64,000 nucleotides of DNA from Porphyromonas gingivicanis JCM 15907 (GCF_000614585.1 NZ_BAKX01000002.1:186001-250000); one strand, 5' to 3'. Positions 8,781 to 19,603 are shown, numbered from the stretch's first letter. Numbers and translations are program-made. The notes: a model not told the origin generated them from the sequence alone.

Positions 8781-9796
8781 ATGAAAATAGCTATTGTAGG
8801 AGCTTCTGGAGCAGTCGGAGGGGAGTTTATACGTCTTATAGAGGAACGCCACTTTCCCGCAGATGAGATTCGCCTGTTTGGCTCTTCACGAAGTGCAGGG
8901 CGTAGCTACACGATACAGGGCAAAACCTGTGTGGTAGAAGAGTTGTGCGATAATGATGCTTTCAAAGATATAGATATTGCTTTTGTATCGGCAGGGGGAG
9001 ACACTTCCAGAGCCTATGCCTCTACCATTACTCGATATGGCACCTTGATGATAGACAATTCTTCGGCCTTTCGTATGGAGTCAGATGTACCTCTGGTGGT
9101 CCCCGAGGTAAACCCCGAAGATGCTCTTACTACGCCACGCCATATCATAGCCAACCCTAACTGCTCTACCATACAGATGGTGGTGGCACTCCATGCTTTG
9201 AATAAAATTACTCCACTCAAAGAGGTGCATGTAGCTACCTACCAAGCCGCGAGTGGGGCAGGTAATCTTGCTATGGAGGAACTTCGTGAACAGGTCCGTT
9301 CGGCAGCCGAGGGCGCACCTTTAGAGGTGCAGAAGTTTGCCCATCAATTGCTCTACAATGTGATACCGCATATCGATAAGTTTGATCAGGACGACTATAC
9401 CAAAGAGGAGCTTAAAATGCACTACGAGACTCAGAAGATTTTGCACAGCGATATATCGGTCAGTGCTACCTGTGTGCGAGTCCCTGTACTACGTGCCCAC
9501 AGTGAAGCTATTTGGGTACGTGGGGAGCGAGCTATCTCTCCCGAAGAGGCACGTCGAGCCTTTCATTCCCAAGAGGGACTGGTGGTGGTAGACGATCCTA
9601 AGATGTTGGAGTATCCGATGCCTCTCTTTGTGGCAGACAAAGACCCTGTATATGTGGGGCGCATCCGTCGAGATATAGCCCACGATGGAGGTATTACCTT
9701 CTGGTGTGTGGCAGATCAAATCCGTAAGGGGGCAGCCTCAATGCCGTGCAGATAGCCGAGTGGCTCATCGAACACAAAGGGATAACAAAAAAATAA
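8781..9796 (+). CDS. asd: Aspartate-semialdehyde dehydrogenase (frame broken at ~9737)
   Basis: Converts aspartyl phosphate to aspartate semialdehyde with NADPH, feeding lysine/diaminopimelate, threonine and methionine synthesis. The N-terminal Rossmann motif is [11 protein letters not shown]; the catalytic Cys lies in [11 protein letters not shown] and a conserved region [10 protein letters not shown] follows. The frame ends early at 9755 with a non-native SMPCR tail. Adding one C near 9737 restores [20 protein letters not shown] and a natural stop at 9796, giving ~338 residues, the usual length. Because asd is needed for peptidoglycan, a sequence error is the likely cause. DUF5063 and exonuclease genes follow closely. 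Confidence 0.92.
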
Positions 9797-9811
9797 GTAG
9801 GGTTGTAAGTG

Positions 9812-10420
9812 ATGAGTACACAAGAAAAAAACTATCTAACACCTGAAGTGTTGGAGTTTGCCACCGTGGCAGTACCTTTTTGCGCTTTGCTCCACGAAGC
9901 TGCGCAAACGCAACGTGCCGATTTTGTGGAGCGGTTGCTCAAAATACTACCTCTGCTTTATGTGAAGTCTTCTTTGCTCCCCTCTATTGAACAGTCCGAT
10001 GAGGCAGAAGAACTCTTTGCTCTGCTCCCTGAGAGTGTCAGTGAGGAGGAATACACCTATGTGCAGCGTAGTATTGAAGACCTCTTGGATAGAGAAGACC
10101 TTTTTTTAGAGACTCTCTCGGACGATATGCAGTACAGCGATGTTCCTATGACGGCTCGCATATCAGAGTGCTTGGCAGATGTGTATCAGCCTGTTGGTAA
10201 TTTGGTCGGTATCCTAAGAGATGAAAACTTTGTTGCTCTTCCCGCAGCTATTTCTTTTACTCATGCACAGTTTGAGGAGTATTGGGGCGATCGTCTCTTA
10301 GCTGCGTTGAGAGCCTTACATCGTGTACGTTATACGCAAGAGGCAGAGTTGGCAGCCGTTATTCCCACTTTGCCTACCGAAGAAGACTTTGAGGCACATA
10401 TTGATAAAATGTTTGACTAA
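9812..10420 (+). CDS. DUF5063 family protein
   Basis: 202-residue, acidic, mostly helical cytoplasmic protein without signal peptide. It fits the DUF5063 family of Bacteroidetes, recognised by overall pattern: the N-terminal LEFATVAVPFCALLHEA helix, the YVKSSLLP segment, and the acidic C-terminus DFEAHIDKMFD. A GTG three bases before gives a one-residue longer form; I prefer ATG 9812. Its neighbours are asd (15 bases upstream) and an exonuclease gene 4 bases downstream, so it is probably translated from one mRNA with the latter. No catalytic motif is visible and no function is known to me. Confidence 0.75.
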   Translation: MSTQEKNYLTPEVLEFATVAVPFCALLHEAAQTQRADFVERLLKILPLLYVKSSLLPSIEQSDEAEELFALLPESVSEEEYTYVQRSIEDLLDREDLFLETLSDDMQYSDVPMTARISECLADVYQPVGNLVGILRDENFVALPAAISFTHAQFEEYWGDRLLAALRALHRVRYTQEAELAAVIPTLPTEEDFEAHIDKMFD

Positions 10421-10424
10421 AGAG

Positions 10425-11039
10425 ATGAATTTACGCCCATCCATATCGAAAGAGGAGATTAGTGCAATCGAAGAGGTTGCCTCTTTCTCTGGCACTATCC
10501 ACCTCATTGAGACCGAAGAGGAGGCTGTCCGCGCTCTTCAGGCTCTAAGAGACGAGCGAGTAGTAGGCTTTGATACCGAGAGCAAGCCCGTTTTTAGACG
10601 AGACGAGCAGGCAGAGGTTTCCCTCATTCAGATTGCTACGCTTACCGATGCCTATCTATTTCGTATCAACAAAATCGGTTTCACGCAGGAATTGTGCGAC
10701 TTTATCACCAATCCAGATATTTATAAGATAGGGCTTAGTTTGCACGATGATTACAAAGTAATGCGTCGTAAGATGCAACTCACTCCTCAAGGTTTCGTAG
10801 AGTTGCAGAAGCTCTGCCCAGGATACGGTATTAAAGACTCGGGGTTACAGCGTATCTATGCTATCCTTTTCAACGAACGGATTAGTAAAACACAACGGGT
10901 AACGAATTGGGAAGCAAAGCAACTGACCCCAAAACAGATTGGCTACGCCGCTCTTGATGCTTATGCTTGTTTGCGTATTTATAACTTCTTGATGAAGTTG
11001 CCTCGTCCTCATCCGCTATGTTTTGCTCTTATTCAATAG
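10425..11039 (+). CDS. 3'-5' exonuclease domain protein (RNase D/WRN-like, DEDDy)
   Basis: 204 residues forming a single DnaQ-like exonuclease domain. The three acidic motifs are visible: Exo I as VVGFDTESKP (Asp and Glu), Exo II around LSLHDDYKV (Asp), and Exo III as YAALDAYACL (Tyr and Asp), which defines the DEDDy subclass. It lacks the HRDC domain of RNase D. The family acts on RNA or DNA 3' ends; the substrate here is unknown. The start at ATG 10425 is 4 bases after the DUF5063 stop; an upstream in-frame extension overlaps that gene and is not favoured. In Bacteroidetes this gene and DUF5063 are commonly paired. Confidence 0.85.
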   Translation: MNLRPSISKEEISAIEEVASFSGTIHLIETEEEAVRALQALRDERVVGFDTESKPVFRRDEQAEVSLIQIATLTDAYLFRINKIGFTQELCDFITNPDIYKIGLSLHDDYKVMRRKMQLTPQGFVELQKLCPGYGIKDSGLQRIYAILFNERISKTQRVTNWEAKQLTPKQIGYAALDAYACLRIYNFLMKLPRPHPLCFALIQ

Positions 11040-11128
11040 GAAGATAGGAGAAGACCTGCGATAGTCTTTCTTTGAGAGAGTGAGCAACGACCTCTTTTTA
11101 GTACCTTTGCCCCAAATTAGTGAGTGGT

Positions 11129-12647
11129 ATGCAAGAAAAAATATTGATACTTGATTTTGGTTCACAAACTACGCAACTCATTGGCCGTCGTATTCGTGAC
11201 CTCAATACCTATTGTGAGATTGTGCTACAACAAATTACCTGAAAATATCGAGGATGTGCGTGGGGTAATTCTTTCGGGTAGTCCCTACTCGGTCTATGAC
11301 CCTAAGGCTTTTCGCATTACTCTAAACGAGCTACGAGGTCGCTTCCCTCTCTTGGGTATTTGCTATGGTGCACAGAGTTTGGTATATCAAGCTGGTGGTA
11401 AGGTAGAGCCTTCGGAAACGAGAGAGTATGGTTCTTCTCAGCTTAACCTATTGGCCCCAGAAGACCCCCTTCTGAAAGGACTCTCTCCGAGAAGCACTGT
11501 ATGGATGTCGCACGGCGATACCATTACTGAATTACCTCAAGGCTTTACCACAATAGCCTCTACCGATCAGGTAACGCATGCAGCTTACCGCATAGAGGGC
11601 GAGCTAACGTGGGGCGTTCAGTTTCATCCTGAAGCGTTTCATAGTGCAGAGGGGGTACGCCTCTTAGAGAACTTTATCAATATTGTTGGCATTGCAGGCA
11701 ATTGGTCGCCCGATGCTTTCATTGAACGCTCGGTAGTAGAGCTTCGTGAGCAGTTGGGCAACGATAAGGTACTACTGGCACTTAGTGGAGGAGTAGATAG
11801 CTCTGTGGTAGCAGTTTTACTTCACCGTGCTATTGGTAATAATCTCACTTGTATCTTCGTAGACCATGGTTTACTCCGTAAGGGTGAGGCAGAGCAGGTA
11901 CTCGAAGATTATCGTCACTTGGGGCTTAATGTAATTGGGGTAGATGCGCATGAGCAATTCTATACAGCACTTGAGGGTGTTGCAGACCCCGAACAGAAGC
12001 GCAAAATTATCGGTAAAGGCTTTATTGATGTGTTTGAGGCAGAGGCTTCGAAGTTGCAAGGCATCAAATGGCTTGGTCAGGGCACTATCTACCCTGATAT
12101 TATCGAGTCTATCAATATAACAGGCATGGTTATTAAGAGCCACCATAATGTAGGCGGTCTTCCAGAGCGTATGAAGCTCAAGTTGGTAGAGCCTATCCGT
12201 ACTCTTTTCAAAGATGAGGTGCGCCGAGTGGGGAAAGCGCTTGGTATGCAGGCTCATCTTTTGGAGCGTCACCCCTTCCCCGGTCCCGGTTTAGGCATAC
12301 GTATCTTGGGGGCTGTTACGCCCGAAAAGGTGCGCATATTGCAGGAGGCAGACCATATCTATATGAGCGAGATGCGCAAGCAAGGACTCTATAACTCGGT
12401 CTGGCAGGCGGGAGCTATCCTTCTCCCCGTCAAGTCGGTAGGTGTGATGGGAGATGAGCGTACCTATGAGTACACCATTGCTCTCAGAGCAGTAAATAGT
12501 GTAGACGCTATGAGTGCCGACTGGACACGTTTACCTTATGAGTTTTTGGCAAAAGTCTCTAACGAAATTATCAATAAGGTACGTGGTGTGAACCGTGTAG
12601 TGTACGATATTTCCTCTAAACCACCCAGTACAATTGAATGGGAGTGA
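11129..12647 (+). CDS. guaA: GMP synthase (glutamine-hydrolysing) (frame broken at ~11225)
   Basis: Converts XMP to GMP with glutamine and ATP. The glutamine amidotransferase half shows [19 protein letters not shown], the Cys nucleophile in LLGICYGAQ, and the His/Glu pair in QFHPEA. The ATPase half has the PP-loop [11 protein letters not shown], and the dimerisation domain ends with the signature [13 protein letters not shown]. The frame that starts at ATG 11129 stops after [10 protein letters not shown]; two missing C residues near 11225 would restore [19 protein letters not shown] and join the rest, giving ~507 residues. The protein is normally required for growth without guanine, so error is the likelier explanation. 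A TACCTTTG -7-like element lies at 11102-11109. Confidence 0.93.
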
Positions 12648-13001
12648 TAGGGGGAGTTGAACGAACTATCAAACATATTTTTATCCGTATATAAATAGGT
12701 AAAGCATAAGTCGTCCAACGGAAACATTTGTACAGGCTCTCAAAAAGGCTGTGTAAGAGGCCTTTTGAGAGCTTTGCAAAGTGATAGTCGGGGCATTGAG
12801 AGAGGGACGGAAGAGTCGGGTGTTTATTGGTTGTACAACGAAACACAAGTTTTAATTGCCATTTTTCAAGCCTTATAAAAAGCGTTTTGCTTGTAAAGCA
12901 GCTGTTTCTTTGGATGTTTACTCTTTGAGCTTTATCCCATTTCCTTAACTCTTATATAGGTGCTGAAGAGGAGGCACCTTGCAAAAAGCAAAAGAACTAT
13001 T
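12648..13001. other. Gene-free stretch between guaA and panB
   Basis: 354 bases without a gene. It contains one stem-loop (12736-12772) and otherwise nothing I can recognise. Frames crossing it on the minus strand are shadows of guaA. Confidence 0.6.
12736..12772 (+). terminator. Stem-loop after guaA, possible terminator
   Basis: GCTCTCAAAAAGGC pairs with GGCCTTTTGAGAGC with one bulge; the flanking sequence is only weakly T-rich (tttgc), so efficiency is uncertain. Confidence 0.45.
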
Positions 13002-13823
13002 ATGTCTACTTACCAACCCGAAGACTCTCGGAAAGTTACCACCCACCGCCTGCTCGAAATGAAAGGACGTGGCGAGAAAATTGCTATGCTCACTGCTTAT
13101 GATTACACTATGGCAAAGTTGGTCGATAGTGCAGGGATGGATGTTATCTTGGTGGGCGACTCTGCCTCTAACGTGATGGCAGGTAATACCACTACGCTAC
13201 CTATTACGTTAGATCAGATGATTTATCATGGCAAATCGGTCGTTAAGGCAGTACAAAGAGCTTTAGTCGTTGTTGATCTTCCCTTCGGGTCTTATCAGGG
13301 TAACCCTATGTTGGCACTTGACTCTGCCATAAAGGTGATGAAGATAACTCATGCCGATGCTATCAAGGTAGAGGGAGGATGTGAGATTCAAGAGTCGGTA
13401 GAACGCATTCTTTCGGCAGGTATTCCCGTTATGGGACACTTAGGTTTAACCCCCCAATCTATCAATAAATTTGGCTCTTACAATGTACGTGCTCGTGAGG
13501 AAGAGGAGGCTAATAAGTTGGTGCGCGATGCCCATTTGCTCGAAGAGTTGGGCTGTTTTGCCATTGTGTTAGAGAAGATACCTGCCACTCTGGCAGAGCG
13601 AGTGGCAAAGGAACTCACCATTCCAGTTATTGGTATAGGAGCGGGGGGAGCTGTTGATGGTCAGGTGTTGGTTTTACACGATATGGTCGGCTTGAATGAG
13701 GGCTTCCGCCCCCGTTTCTTGCGTCTGTATGCCGAGTTGGGAGAGGTAATGCGTAGGGCATTTACTCAATATATTAGCGATGTAAAGGCACACGATTTTC
13801 CCAATTTGGATGAACAGTATTAA
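13002..13823 (+). CDS. panB: 3-methyl-2-oxobutanoate hydroxymethyltransferase
   Basis: First committed enzyme of pantothenate synthesis: it adds a hydroxymethyl group from methylene-tetrahydrofolate to 2-oxoisovalerate, giving ketopantoate. The 273-residue length is typical. Metal-binding Asp residues are in [10 protein letters not shown] and [10 protein letters not shown], and the catalytic Glu is in [16 protein letters not shown] and [10 protein letters not shown] are also family motifs. I start at ATG 13002 ([17 protein letters not shown]) rather than at the upstream 12960 codon, because the extra residues are not family-like. It appears to be a single-gene unit between guaA and murF; the panC/panD partners are not in the window. 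Confidence 0.93.
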   Translation: MSTYQPEDSRKVTTHRLLEMKGRGEKIAMLTAYDYTMAKLVDSAGMDVILVGDSASNVMAGNTTTLPITLDQMIYHGKSVVKAVQRALVVVDLPFGSYQGNPMLALDSAIKVMKITHADAIKVEGGCEIQESVERILSAGIPVMGHLGLTPQSINKFGSYNVRAREEEEANKLVRDAHLLEELGCFAIVLEKIPATLAERVAKELTIPVIGIGAGGAVDGQVLVLHDMVGLNEGFRPRFLRLYAELGEVMRRAFTQYISDVKAHDFPNLDEQY

Positions 13824-13882
13824 GTCTATCCATTTGATGGATAGCTTTTTATCTTTCTAAGAGGTTTTCAAAATCTCCCGGT

Positions 13883-13913
13883 TTTGAGGAAAATCTCTTT
13901 TGCCTTATATTTG
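13883..13913 (+). promoter_or_regulatory. Bacteroidetes-type promoter for murF-rpoN
   Basis: Full match to the consensus: TTTG at 13883-13886, a 19-base spacer, and TATATTTG at 13906-13913. The murF start is 88 bases downstream. Confidence 0.75.
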
Positions 13914-14000
13914 TGCTTTAGGAGTATGTCTTGCGTTCCTCATAGAGAGGGGCAGATGCTCAGAGAGCATTTATTTTTTTGAAAGTAGATACTTGATACA

Positions 14001-15323
14001 ATGATTACTATAGAGCAATTATATAATTTATTTCTCGAAGCGGGGAGCGTTACTATAGATAGTCGTAGTTTCCAGCCCAAGGCTCTTTTCTTTGCATTGA
14101 AAGGAGAGCGTTTTGATGGTAATCAGTTCGCTCTACAGGCTCTGCAACAAGGATGCAGTTATGCCGTGGTAGACGATGCAGAGATAGCTCAGAAGGATGA
14201 CCGTTGTATTCTGGTAGAAGATGTTTGGCAGACACTTGTTGAGCTGGCACGATATCACCGTAGACAACTTGCGATACCTTTGCTTGCCATTACAGGAACC
14301 AATGGAAAGACAACCTCCAAGGAGCTAATTGCGACTGTACTCCGTCAGCGTTATAAGGTGGAAGCTACGGAGGGCAATTTGAACAATCATATTGGTGTTC
14401 CTCTCACGTTACTTCGTTTACAGAAAGAGCACGAGATAGCCGTTGTCGAGATGGGTGCCTCTCATATTGGTGATATTCAAGATCTTGCGGACATAGCGGA
14501 GCCTAATTTTGCCCTGATAACTAATATCGGAAGAGCCCATTTGGAGGGCTTTGGTTCTTATGAGGGAGTTGTTCAAGCCAAAGGAGAGCTTTACGATTAT
14601 ATACACTCGCATGGGGGGCAGATATTTTTACATACCGATGATGAGATATTGGTAAAGTTGGCTGAGGGTTTACCTTCGCTAACTTATGGTCTTGAGGCTA
14701 CAGATGGAGTAAAAGCCACTTTGTTACCTCGCTCAGAAGACTATTGCTTGGCTTTCCAGCTCTCTCATAACGAAACCCTATACGATGTGTATACGCATCT
14801 TGTAGGTGATTATAATCTCCCTAATGCTCTTTCTGCTGTTGCTGTGGGGCTCTTTTTTGAGGTTCCCATAGAGGATATTGTTGTTGCTTTGGAGTCTTAC
14901 ACTCCTTCCAATAATAGGTCGCAATTTATCCCTTCTACTCCTTTGGACAATGAGCTTATTGTAGATGCTTACAATGCCAATCCCACCAGCATGCGTATTG
15001 CTGTGGATAATTTTGTGCAGCTCTCCTCAGCCCGACCCAAAGCCATTGTCTTGGGGGATATGTACGAGTTGGGAGCAGAGGCCGTGCAAGAGCATAGAGC
15101 ATTGGTAGAATACCTCTCTGCCCTGACGACTATTAATACTATTTATTTGGTAGGGGCAGAGTTTTACTCTTTACGTACAGAGCTGCACCCCCCTCACATA
15201 CACTACTTTCCTTCTCGAGAAGCGTTGGTAGTAGAACTCCAACAGCAACCATTCCGAGGTCAACTCATACTCCTAAAAGCATCGAATAGTATGCGTTTTA
15301 GTTCTTTAGTGGAGTTATGTTAG
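14001..15323 (+). CDS. murF: UDP-N-acetylmuramoyl-tripeptide--D-alanyl-D-alanine ligase
   Basis: Adds D-Ala-D-Ala to UDP-MurNAc-tripeptide, the last cytoplasmic step of the peptidoglycan stem. The 440 residues show the Mur ligase layout: an N-terminal substrate domain with TIDSRSFQPKALFFALKG, the ATP P-loop ITGTNGKTTSKEL in the central domain, EMGASHIGDI and NIGRAHLEGF motifs, and a C-terminal domain with the IVDAYNANPTSM segment. It overlaps rpoN by 7 bases, which implies coupled translation, and it is served by the consensus promoter at 13883-13913. Confidence 0.94.
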   Translation: MITIEQLYNLFLEAGSVTIDSRSFQPKALFFALKGERFDGNQFALQALQQGCSYAVVDDAEIAQKDDRCILVEDVWQTLVELARYHRRQLAIPLLAITGTNGKTTSKELIATVLRQRYKVEATEGNLNNHIGVPLTLLRLQKEHEIAVVEMGASHIGDIQDLADIAEPNFALITNIGRAHLEGFGSYEGVVQAKGELYDYIHSHGGQIFLHTDDEILVKLAEGLPSLTYGLEATDGVKATLLPRSEDYCLAFQLSHNETLYDVYTHLVGDYNLPNALSAVAVGLFFEVPIEDIVVALESYTPSNNRSQFIPSTPLDNELIVDAYNANPTSMRIAVDNFVQLSSARPKAIVLGDMYELGAEAVQEHRALVEYLSALTTINTIYLVGAEFYSLRTELHPPHIHYFPSREALVVELQQQPFRGQLILLKASNSMRFSSLVELC

Positions 15324-16843
15324 ATCAATCTTTAGTTCAGAAGCAAAAACAATCTCTCACTACACAGCAGATACAGCAGTTCTTACTGTTGGAGATTCCT
15401 GCCGTGGAGTTGGCAGATCGTATTCAAGAGGAGTTGGCTACCAATCCAGCATTGGAGGTGGACTCTCAGCCTATGGAGGCAAATGCTTTGGAACAAGAGA
15501 ATTCAGAAATAGAGTCTCCGATAGAGGATTCCCTTGAGGATAGTGAGGAACTTTATACCCCATCGGCAACGAGTGAGGATTTCTCCACGGCAGATTATGC
15601 CTCGGAAGATGATATCCCTGAGTATAAACTACGCTTAATACAAGAGGTAGAGGAGCAGAGAGAGGAGATCCCTTTTGCTGGAGATACTAATACACTGGCA
15701 GACTATCTAAGGGAGCAATTCATAACCTTGCCCCTCACAGCCGAAGAGCGTACTGTGGCAGAATACATCGTGGGTAACCTTACCGATGATGGCTACTTTA
15801 GATTGAATTTTAGAGATGTAGAGGACGACCTCCTTTTTAACGAAAACATTACTGTTTCACATACAGTCATTGAGCAGGTACTCCGTAAGATACAGTCATT
15901 AGACCCAGCTGGGGTGGCTGCAAGAGATTTACAAGAGTGTCTCTCTTTACAGTTGCTTCGCCTTAAAGAACAGCATAGAGAAGAGAAGGAACAGCTACAC
16001 CGTCTTGCCTTGGCGACCGAGATTGTAGAGCACCATTTCGATGCTCTTGCCAATAGACGTTATAAGAGTATAATGCAAGCTCTCTCACTCTCGGAAGAAG
16101 AGTTTGCCTCTGTACAGCACCTTATTCGTTCGCTTACGCCTCGGCCTGCCAATGGTTTCGGTAGTGCCGTCGAAGCTGCTGCGGCGCGTATTACCCCCGA
16201 TTTCACGGTACACCTAAGAGATGATAGACTTTTGATCTGGCTCAATGACCCTCCGGGGATACCCTCACTTCGTGTTTCGCCAGAGTACAAGGTGCTTAGT
16301 GAACGCCCCTCTGCTCAAAAGATCAAGGAGGAGCGACCCGAAGAACGTGCTGCAAGAGAATTTGCTCGTCAGAGAGTCCACGAGGCATCATGGTTTATAG
16401 GAGCTATTGCTCGTCGTAGAAGTACTCTTTTGTCAGTGATGCAAATCATCGTAGAGATGCAGGAGCCTTTTTTTCGTCTCGGAGATGTAGCTCTCTTACG
16501 TCCTATGGGACTCAAAGATATTGCAGAGCGTGCAGGCTATGATATAAGTACTGTAAGTCGAATTACTTCACGTAAGTATGTGCAGAGCGACTATGGAATC
16601 TATTCGTTGAAATACTTCTTTAGCGAGGGTACGGAGCGAGAGGAGGGCGATGCTGTATCGACCCGTCAAACCAAAGCCTTAATAGAGTCGTTTATAGAGC
16701 AGGAGGATAAACGCAAACCTCTCTCGGATGCACAGATAGAGTCGATGCTGGCAGAACAAGGACTCTCCGTGGCTCGGCGTACCGTGGCTAAGTACAGAGA
16801 GCAGTTGAACATACCGATAGCCCGACTTCGTAAGGAGCTATAA
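15317..16843 (+). CDS. rpoN: RNA polymerase sigma-54 factor
   Basis: 508-residue alternative sigma factor that directs polymerase to -24/-12 promoters and needs an AAA+ activator. Region I is the Gln/Leu-rich N-terminus (KQKQSLTTQQIQQFLLLEIP); the acidic region II follows; the core-binding and HTH regions are in the middle (MGLKDIAERAGYDISTVSRI). The RpoN box appears as ARRTVAKYRE close to the C-terminus. Overlap with murF by 7 bases places it in the same operon. A candidate activator partner is the receiver-less AAA+ regulator at 44116-45414. Confidence 0.94.
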   Translation: MLDQSLVQKQKQSLTTQQIQQFLLLEIPAVELADRIQEELATNPALEVDSQPMEANALEQENSEIESPIEDSLEDSEELYTPSATSEDFSTADYASEDDIPEYKLRLIQEVEEQREEIPFAGDTNTLADYLREQFITLPLTAEERTVAEYIVGNLTDDGYFRLNFRDVEDDLLFNENITVSHTVIEQVLRKIQSLDPAGVAARDLQECLSLQLLRLKEQHREEKEQLHRLALATEIVEHHFDALANRRYKSIMQALSLSEEEFASVQHLIRSLTPRPANGFGSAVEAAAARITPDFTVHLRDDRLLIWLNDPPGIPSLRVSPEYKVLSERPSAQKIKEERPEERAAREFARQRVHEASWFIGAIARRRSTLLSVMQIIVEMQEPFFRLGDVALLRPMGLKDIAERAGYDISTVSRITSRKYVQSDYGIYSLKYFFSEGTEREEGDAVSTRQTKALIESFIEQEDKRKPLSDAQIESMLAEQGLSVARRTVAKYREQLNIPIARLRKEL

Positions 16844-16875
16844 AGAACATAAAACACCAACATAACACAAACCAA

Positions 16876-19521
16876 ATGAAACGTCTAAAGAATTATTACC
16901 TCCTCCATGGAGGCTTTTCGTCCCTAAAAAGAGGGTGGGTCTCGATACTTTTCCTCCTCATATATACCGCTCCCTCTTGGGCGCAGATTATGGTGCAGGG
17001 ACGTGTGCTGGATAGCATATCGGGAGAACCTCTTGTTGGAGCCTCTATTTACCTTACCAAACATAGAGAGATTGGTGCTATTGCCGATGTAGATGGCAAC
17101 TTCAAACTAACTATTCCTGCCTACTATGCAAAGAATACTCGTTTGACACTCTCGGCTTCGATGGTCGGCTACCGAGTAAGTACTGTACGTTTAGAGCAGA
17201 CTAAGGTTACCAAAGGTTACTACTGGCAGTTTAACCTTCGAGGCGCAGAGTTGCAAACAGTGGTCGTTTCGCCCAAGAAGAAACGCTACCGCAAAAAGGG
17301 TAATCCTGCCGTAACCATAATGGAGCGAGCTATTGCCCGTAAGGAGAAGAATAGAGTGGAGTCGCAGAAAGATTTTAGTTATCAGGTCTATCGTCGTCAA
17401 ATTATCGGACTTACCGACTCTATAGATAAACCCTTTAGTTCTCTATTCGGTATTGATAGCAAGAGATGGCAGGCATGGAGTGATAGTTCTGGCTTCGAGG
17501 GGCTAAAAGTACGCCCTTTCTCAATTCGAGAACGCCATTCTGTACGGGCTAATATAGGTGGTAAGGAACAAGAGGAACTCATCATAGGGCGTCGTTATCA
17601 GGGTATTGAGGAGGCGATAGAAGGACCTCAGGTTATGCTTAACCTTGAGGAACTAATGCCCGAAGTGAACTTCTATAACAACGATTTAGGACTCTTCTTG
17701 AATAGTTTCCCGGGTCCGATGAGCAGTCTTTTCTCCACTTCTTTTTACAAATACTATCTTTTAGATACGGTTATGGTCAATGACCGTCCCTCCTATCAGA
17801 TTGGTGTAGTGCCTTTTAGTATACGTAGTATCGGATTTAAGGGTACGCTTTGGGTCGATACAGCTTCTTATGCTTTGGCAAAGTTGCACCTTGAGCTTCC
17901 TAAAGAGGCGAATATAGACTGGGTACAAGGGTGCTACATAACAGCCGAATATGCTCCACAAGTCTTCGGAGCCGACACGATTTGGTTGCCCCAAAGGCAA
18001 GATTTTCATACACTTTTGTCTCCAACACCTCTGCTTAAACAGAATGCAGAGTTTTTCCAGAGCTTTATCTACACACACTATAAGAGAGGTCCAGAAGCTC
18101 TTGATAGTGTAGCTTTAGACCCTCGTAAAGCTCTATCGAAAGAAGTACGTAAAGAGATCGATAAGCCTCGACGAAGTACATTTGGTATTGTAACCCGTCC
18201 CGAACCTTTGCCCCCCCTTGGCGAGGGTACGCTTGCTATGATGCGCTATGTGCACAGAGACCCCATATACTTAACGCTTGCCAAGGGGGCTCAGCTGCTT
18301 TCGAGGGGTTTCTTGGGCTTACCATTGAATAAGTTGAAACGAGAAGATTATTATGCTGAATTAGGACCTTTGGAGTCGGTTATTGCGTGGAATACGTTGG
18401 AGGGAGTACGTCTACGTTTGGGAGGGATTACCTCTGCAGGTCTTAGTCCCCATTTCTTTGGACAGGGCTATTTGGGCTATGGCTTTGGAGACGAGCGTTG
18501 GAAGTATTACGCACGCCTTATTTACTCACCGATAGAGAAAGATGCTCATGAGAATGAATTCCCCCGACGCAACATATCTCTCACCGTACAGAATGATCTC
18601 TTTGTACCAGGCTATACCGAAGAGGCTCTCTATAAGGACGGCTTAGGTACGCTCTTGGGAACGATGAATATCCGCCAACGTTACTATGAAAAGAGTGCTA
18701 CGCTCTCTTTTCTTGCCGACCTTAATAAGACTTGGGAGATTGGATTGTGGACGAATGTTTTTCAACGGACTTCTACAGGAGACCTCCATTACTATCGCAT
18801 CAATGCTCAAGGTGAGCGAATAGAAGTACCTTCTCTGCAACGAGCTTCAGTGGGAGCTTCTGTAAACTTTACCCCAGGGAGAGAGCCCATTGACAATCGT
18901 CGTCCTAAGCAGATGATGAATTTCAAACGCTTTCACCCGACCATTGGTCTAAGGGCTACCTATTTCCCCGATGGGGTTTTGGGTAATAATGGGCATAAAG
19001 GTACATTGGCTCTCTCTTTTTACAACCGCTTTTATCTTTCGCTTTTTGGATATATAGATGCCTCAGTATTAGGAGGTATTTCTTTGGGAAAAGTAGACGA
19101 AGCCGACTTCTATACTCCGGGGATTAATGCCAGTTGGGTCCTTTCGCGCAACAAGTTTCAGTTGATGCAACCTTTGGAATTTGTGGCAGATAAATATCTG
19201 GAGTTCAATTTGTTTTATCGTATGCGAGGGCTTATACTGAATCGAATACCCTTGATTAACCGCTTAGGTTTGAGAGAAGTATTCTCTCTTCATGGTTACT
19301 GGGGAGATGTCTCTCAAGAGAGAAAAGGACATCGAGAGGGCGAATATGTTTACCCTATGACAGTAAGTCCTATGCACAACCATCTTTATTGGGAGGGTAG
19401 TGCAGGTATAGAGGGTATATTCAACATCTTTGCGGTACACTATTTTCGGCGCTTTACTCCAAGTTTGCTCCCCGATACTCCTATGTGGGGCATCCGTGTC
19501 GGTATGGGGATGTCATTCTAA
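16876..19521 (+). CDS. DUF5686 outer-membrane protein with carboxypeptidase-regulatory-like head
   Basis: 881 residues with a signal peptide ending near PSWAQ. Residues ~40-130 form a CarboxypepD_reg-like beta-sandwich (VQGRVLDSISGEPLVGASIYL ... ADVDGNFKL). The rest fits DUF5686: a periplasmic part (TIMERAIARKEKNR, DFSYQVYRR) and a long beta-rich region that probably forms an outer-membrane barrel, closing with WGIRVGMGMSF, a typical C-terminal barrel strand. Function of the family is not established. It begins 32 bases after rpoN and may be read from the same transcript. Confidence 0.8.
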   Translation: MKRLKNYYLLHGGFSSLKRGWVSILFLLIYTAPSWAQIMVQGRVLDSISGEPLVGASIYLTKHREIGAIADVDGNFKLTIPAYYAKNTRLTLSASMVGYRVSTVRLEQTKVTKGYYWQFNLRGAELQTVVVSPKKKRYRKKGNPAVTIMERAIARKEKNRVESQKDFSYQVYRRQIIGLTDSIDKPFSSLFGIDSKRWQAWSDSSGFEGLKVRPFSIRERHSVRANIGGKEQEELIIGRRYQGIEEAIEGPQVMLNLEELMPEVNFYNNDLGLFLNSFPGPMSSLFSTSFYKYYLLDTVMVNDRPSYQIGVVPFSIRSIGFKGTLWVDTASYALAKLHLELPKEANIDWVQGCYITAEYAPQVFGADTIWLPQRQDFHTLLSPTPLLKQNAEFFQSFIYTHYKRGPEALDSVALDPRKALSKEVRKEIDKPRRSTFGIVTRPEPLPPLGEGTLAMMRYVHRDPIYLTLAKGAQLLSRGFLGLPLNKLKREDYYAELGPLESVIAWNTLEGVRLRLGGITSAGLSPHFFGQGYLGYGFGDERWKYYARLIYSPIEKDAHENEFPRRNISLTVQNDLFVPGYTEEALYKDGLGTLLGTMNIRQRYYEKSATLSFLADLNKTWEIGLWTNVFQRTSTGDLHYYRINAQGERIEVPSLQRASVGASVNFTPGREPIDNRRPKQMMNFKRFHPTIGLRATYFPDGVLGNNGHKGTLALSFYNRFYLSLFGYIDASVLGGISLGKVDEADFYTPGINASWVLSRNKFQLMQPLEFVADKYLEFNLFYRMRGLILNRIPLINRLGLREVFSLHGYWGDVSQERKGHREGEYVYPMTVSPMHNHLYWEGSAGIEGIFNIFAVHYFRRFTPSLLPDTPMWGIRVGMGMSF

Positions 19522-19603
19522 GTACACCCCCATTTTCCCATCTCTACAAAGGGTTTTTGTTGTCCCACAGAGGCTTTGTAAATACCCCTCATCCTAAAAT
19601 GTT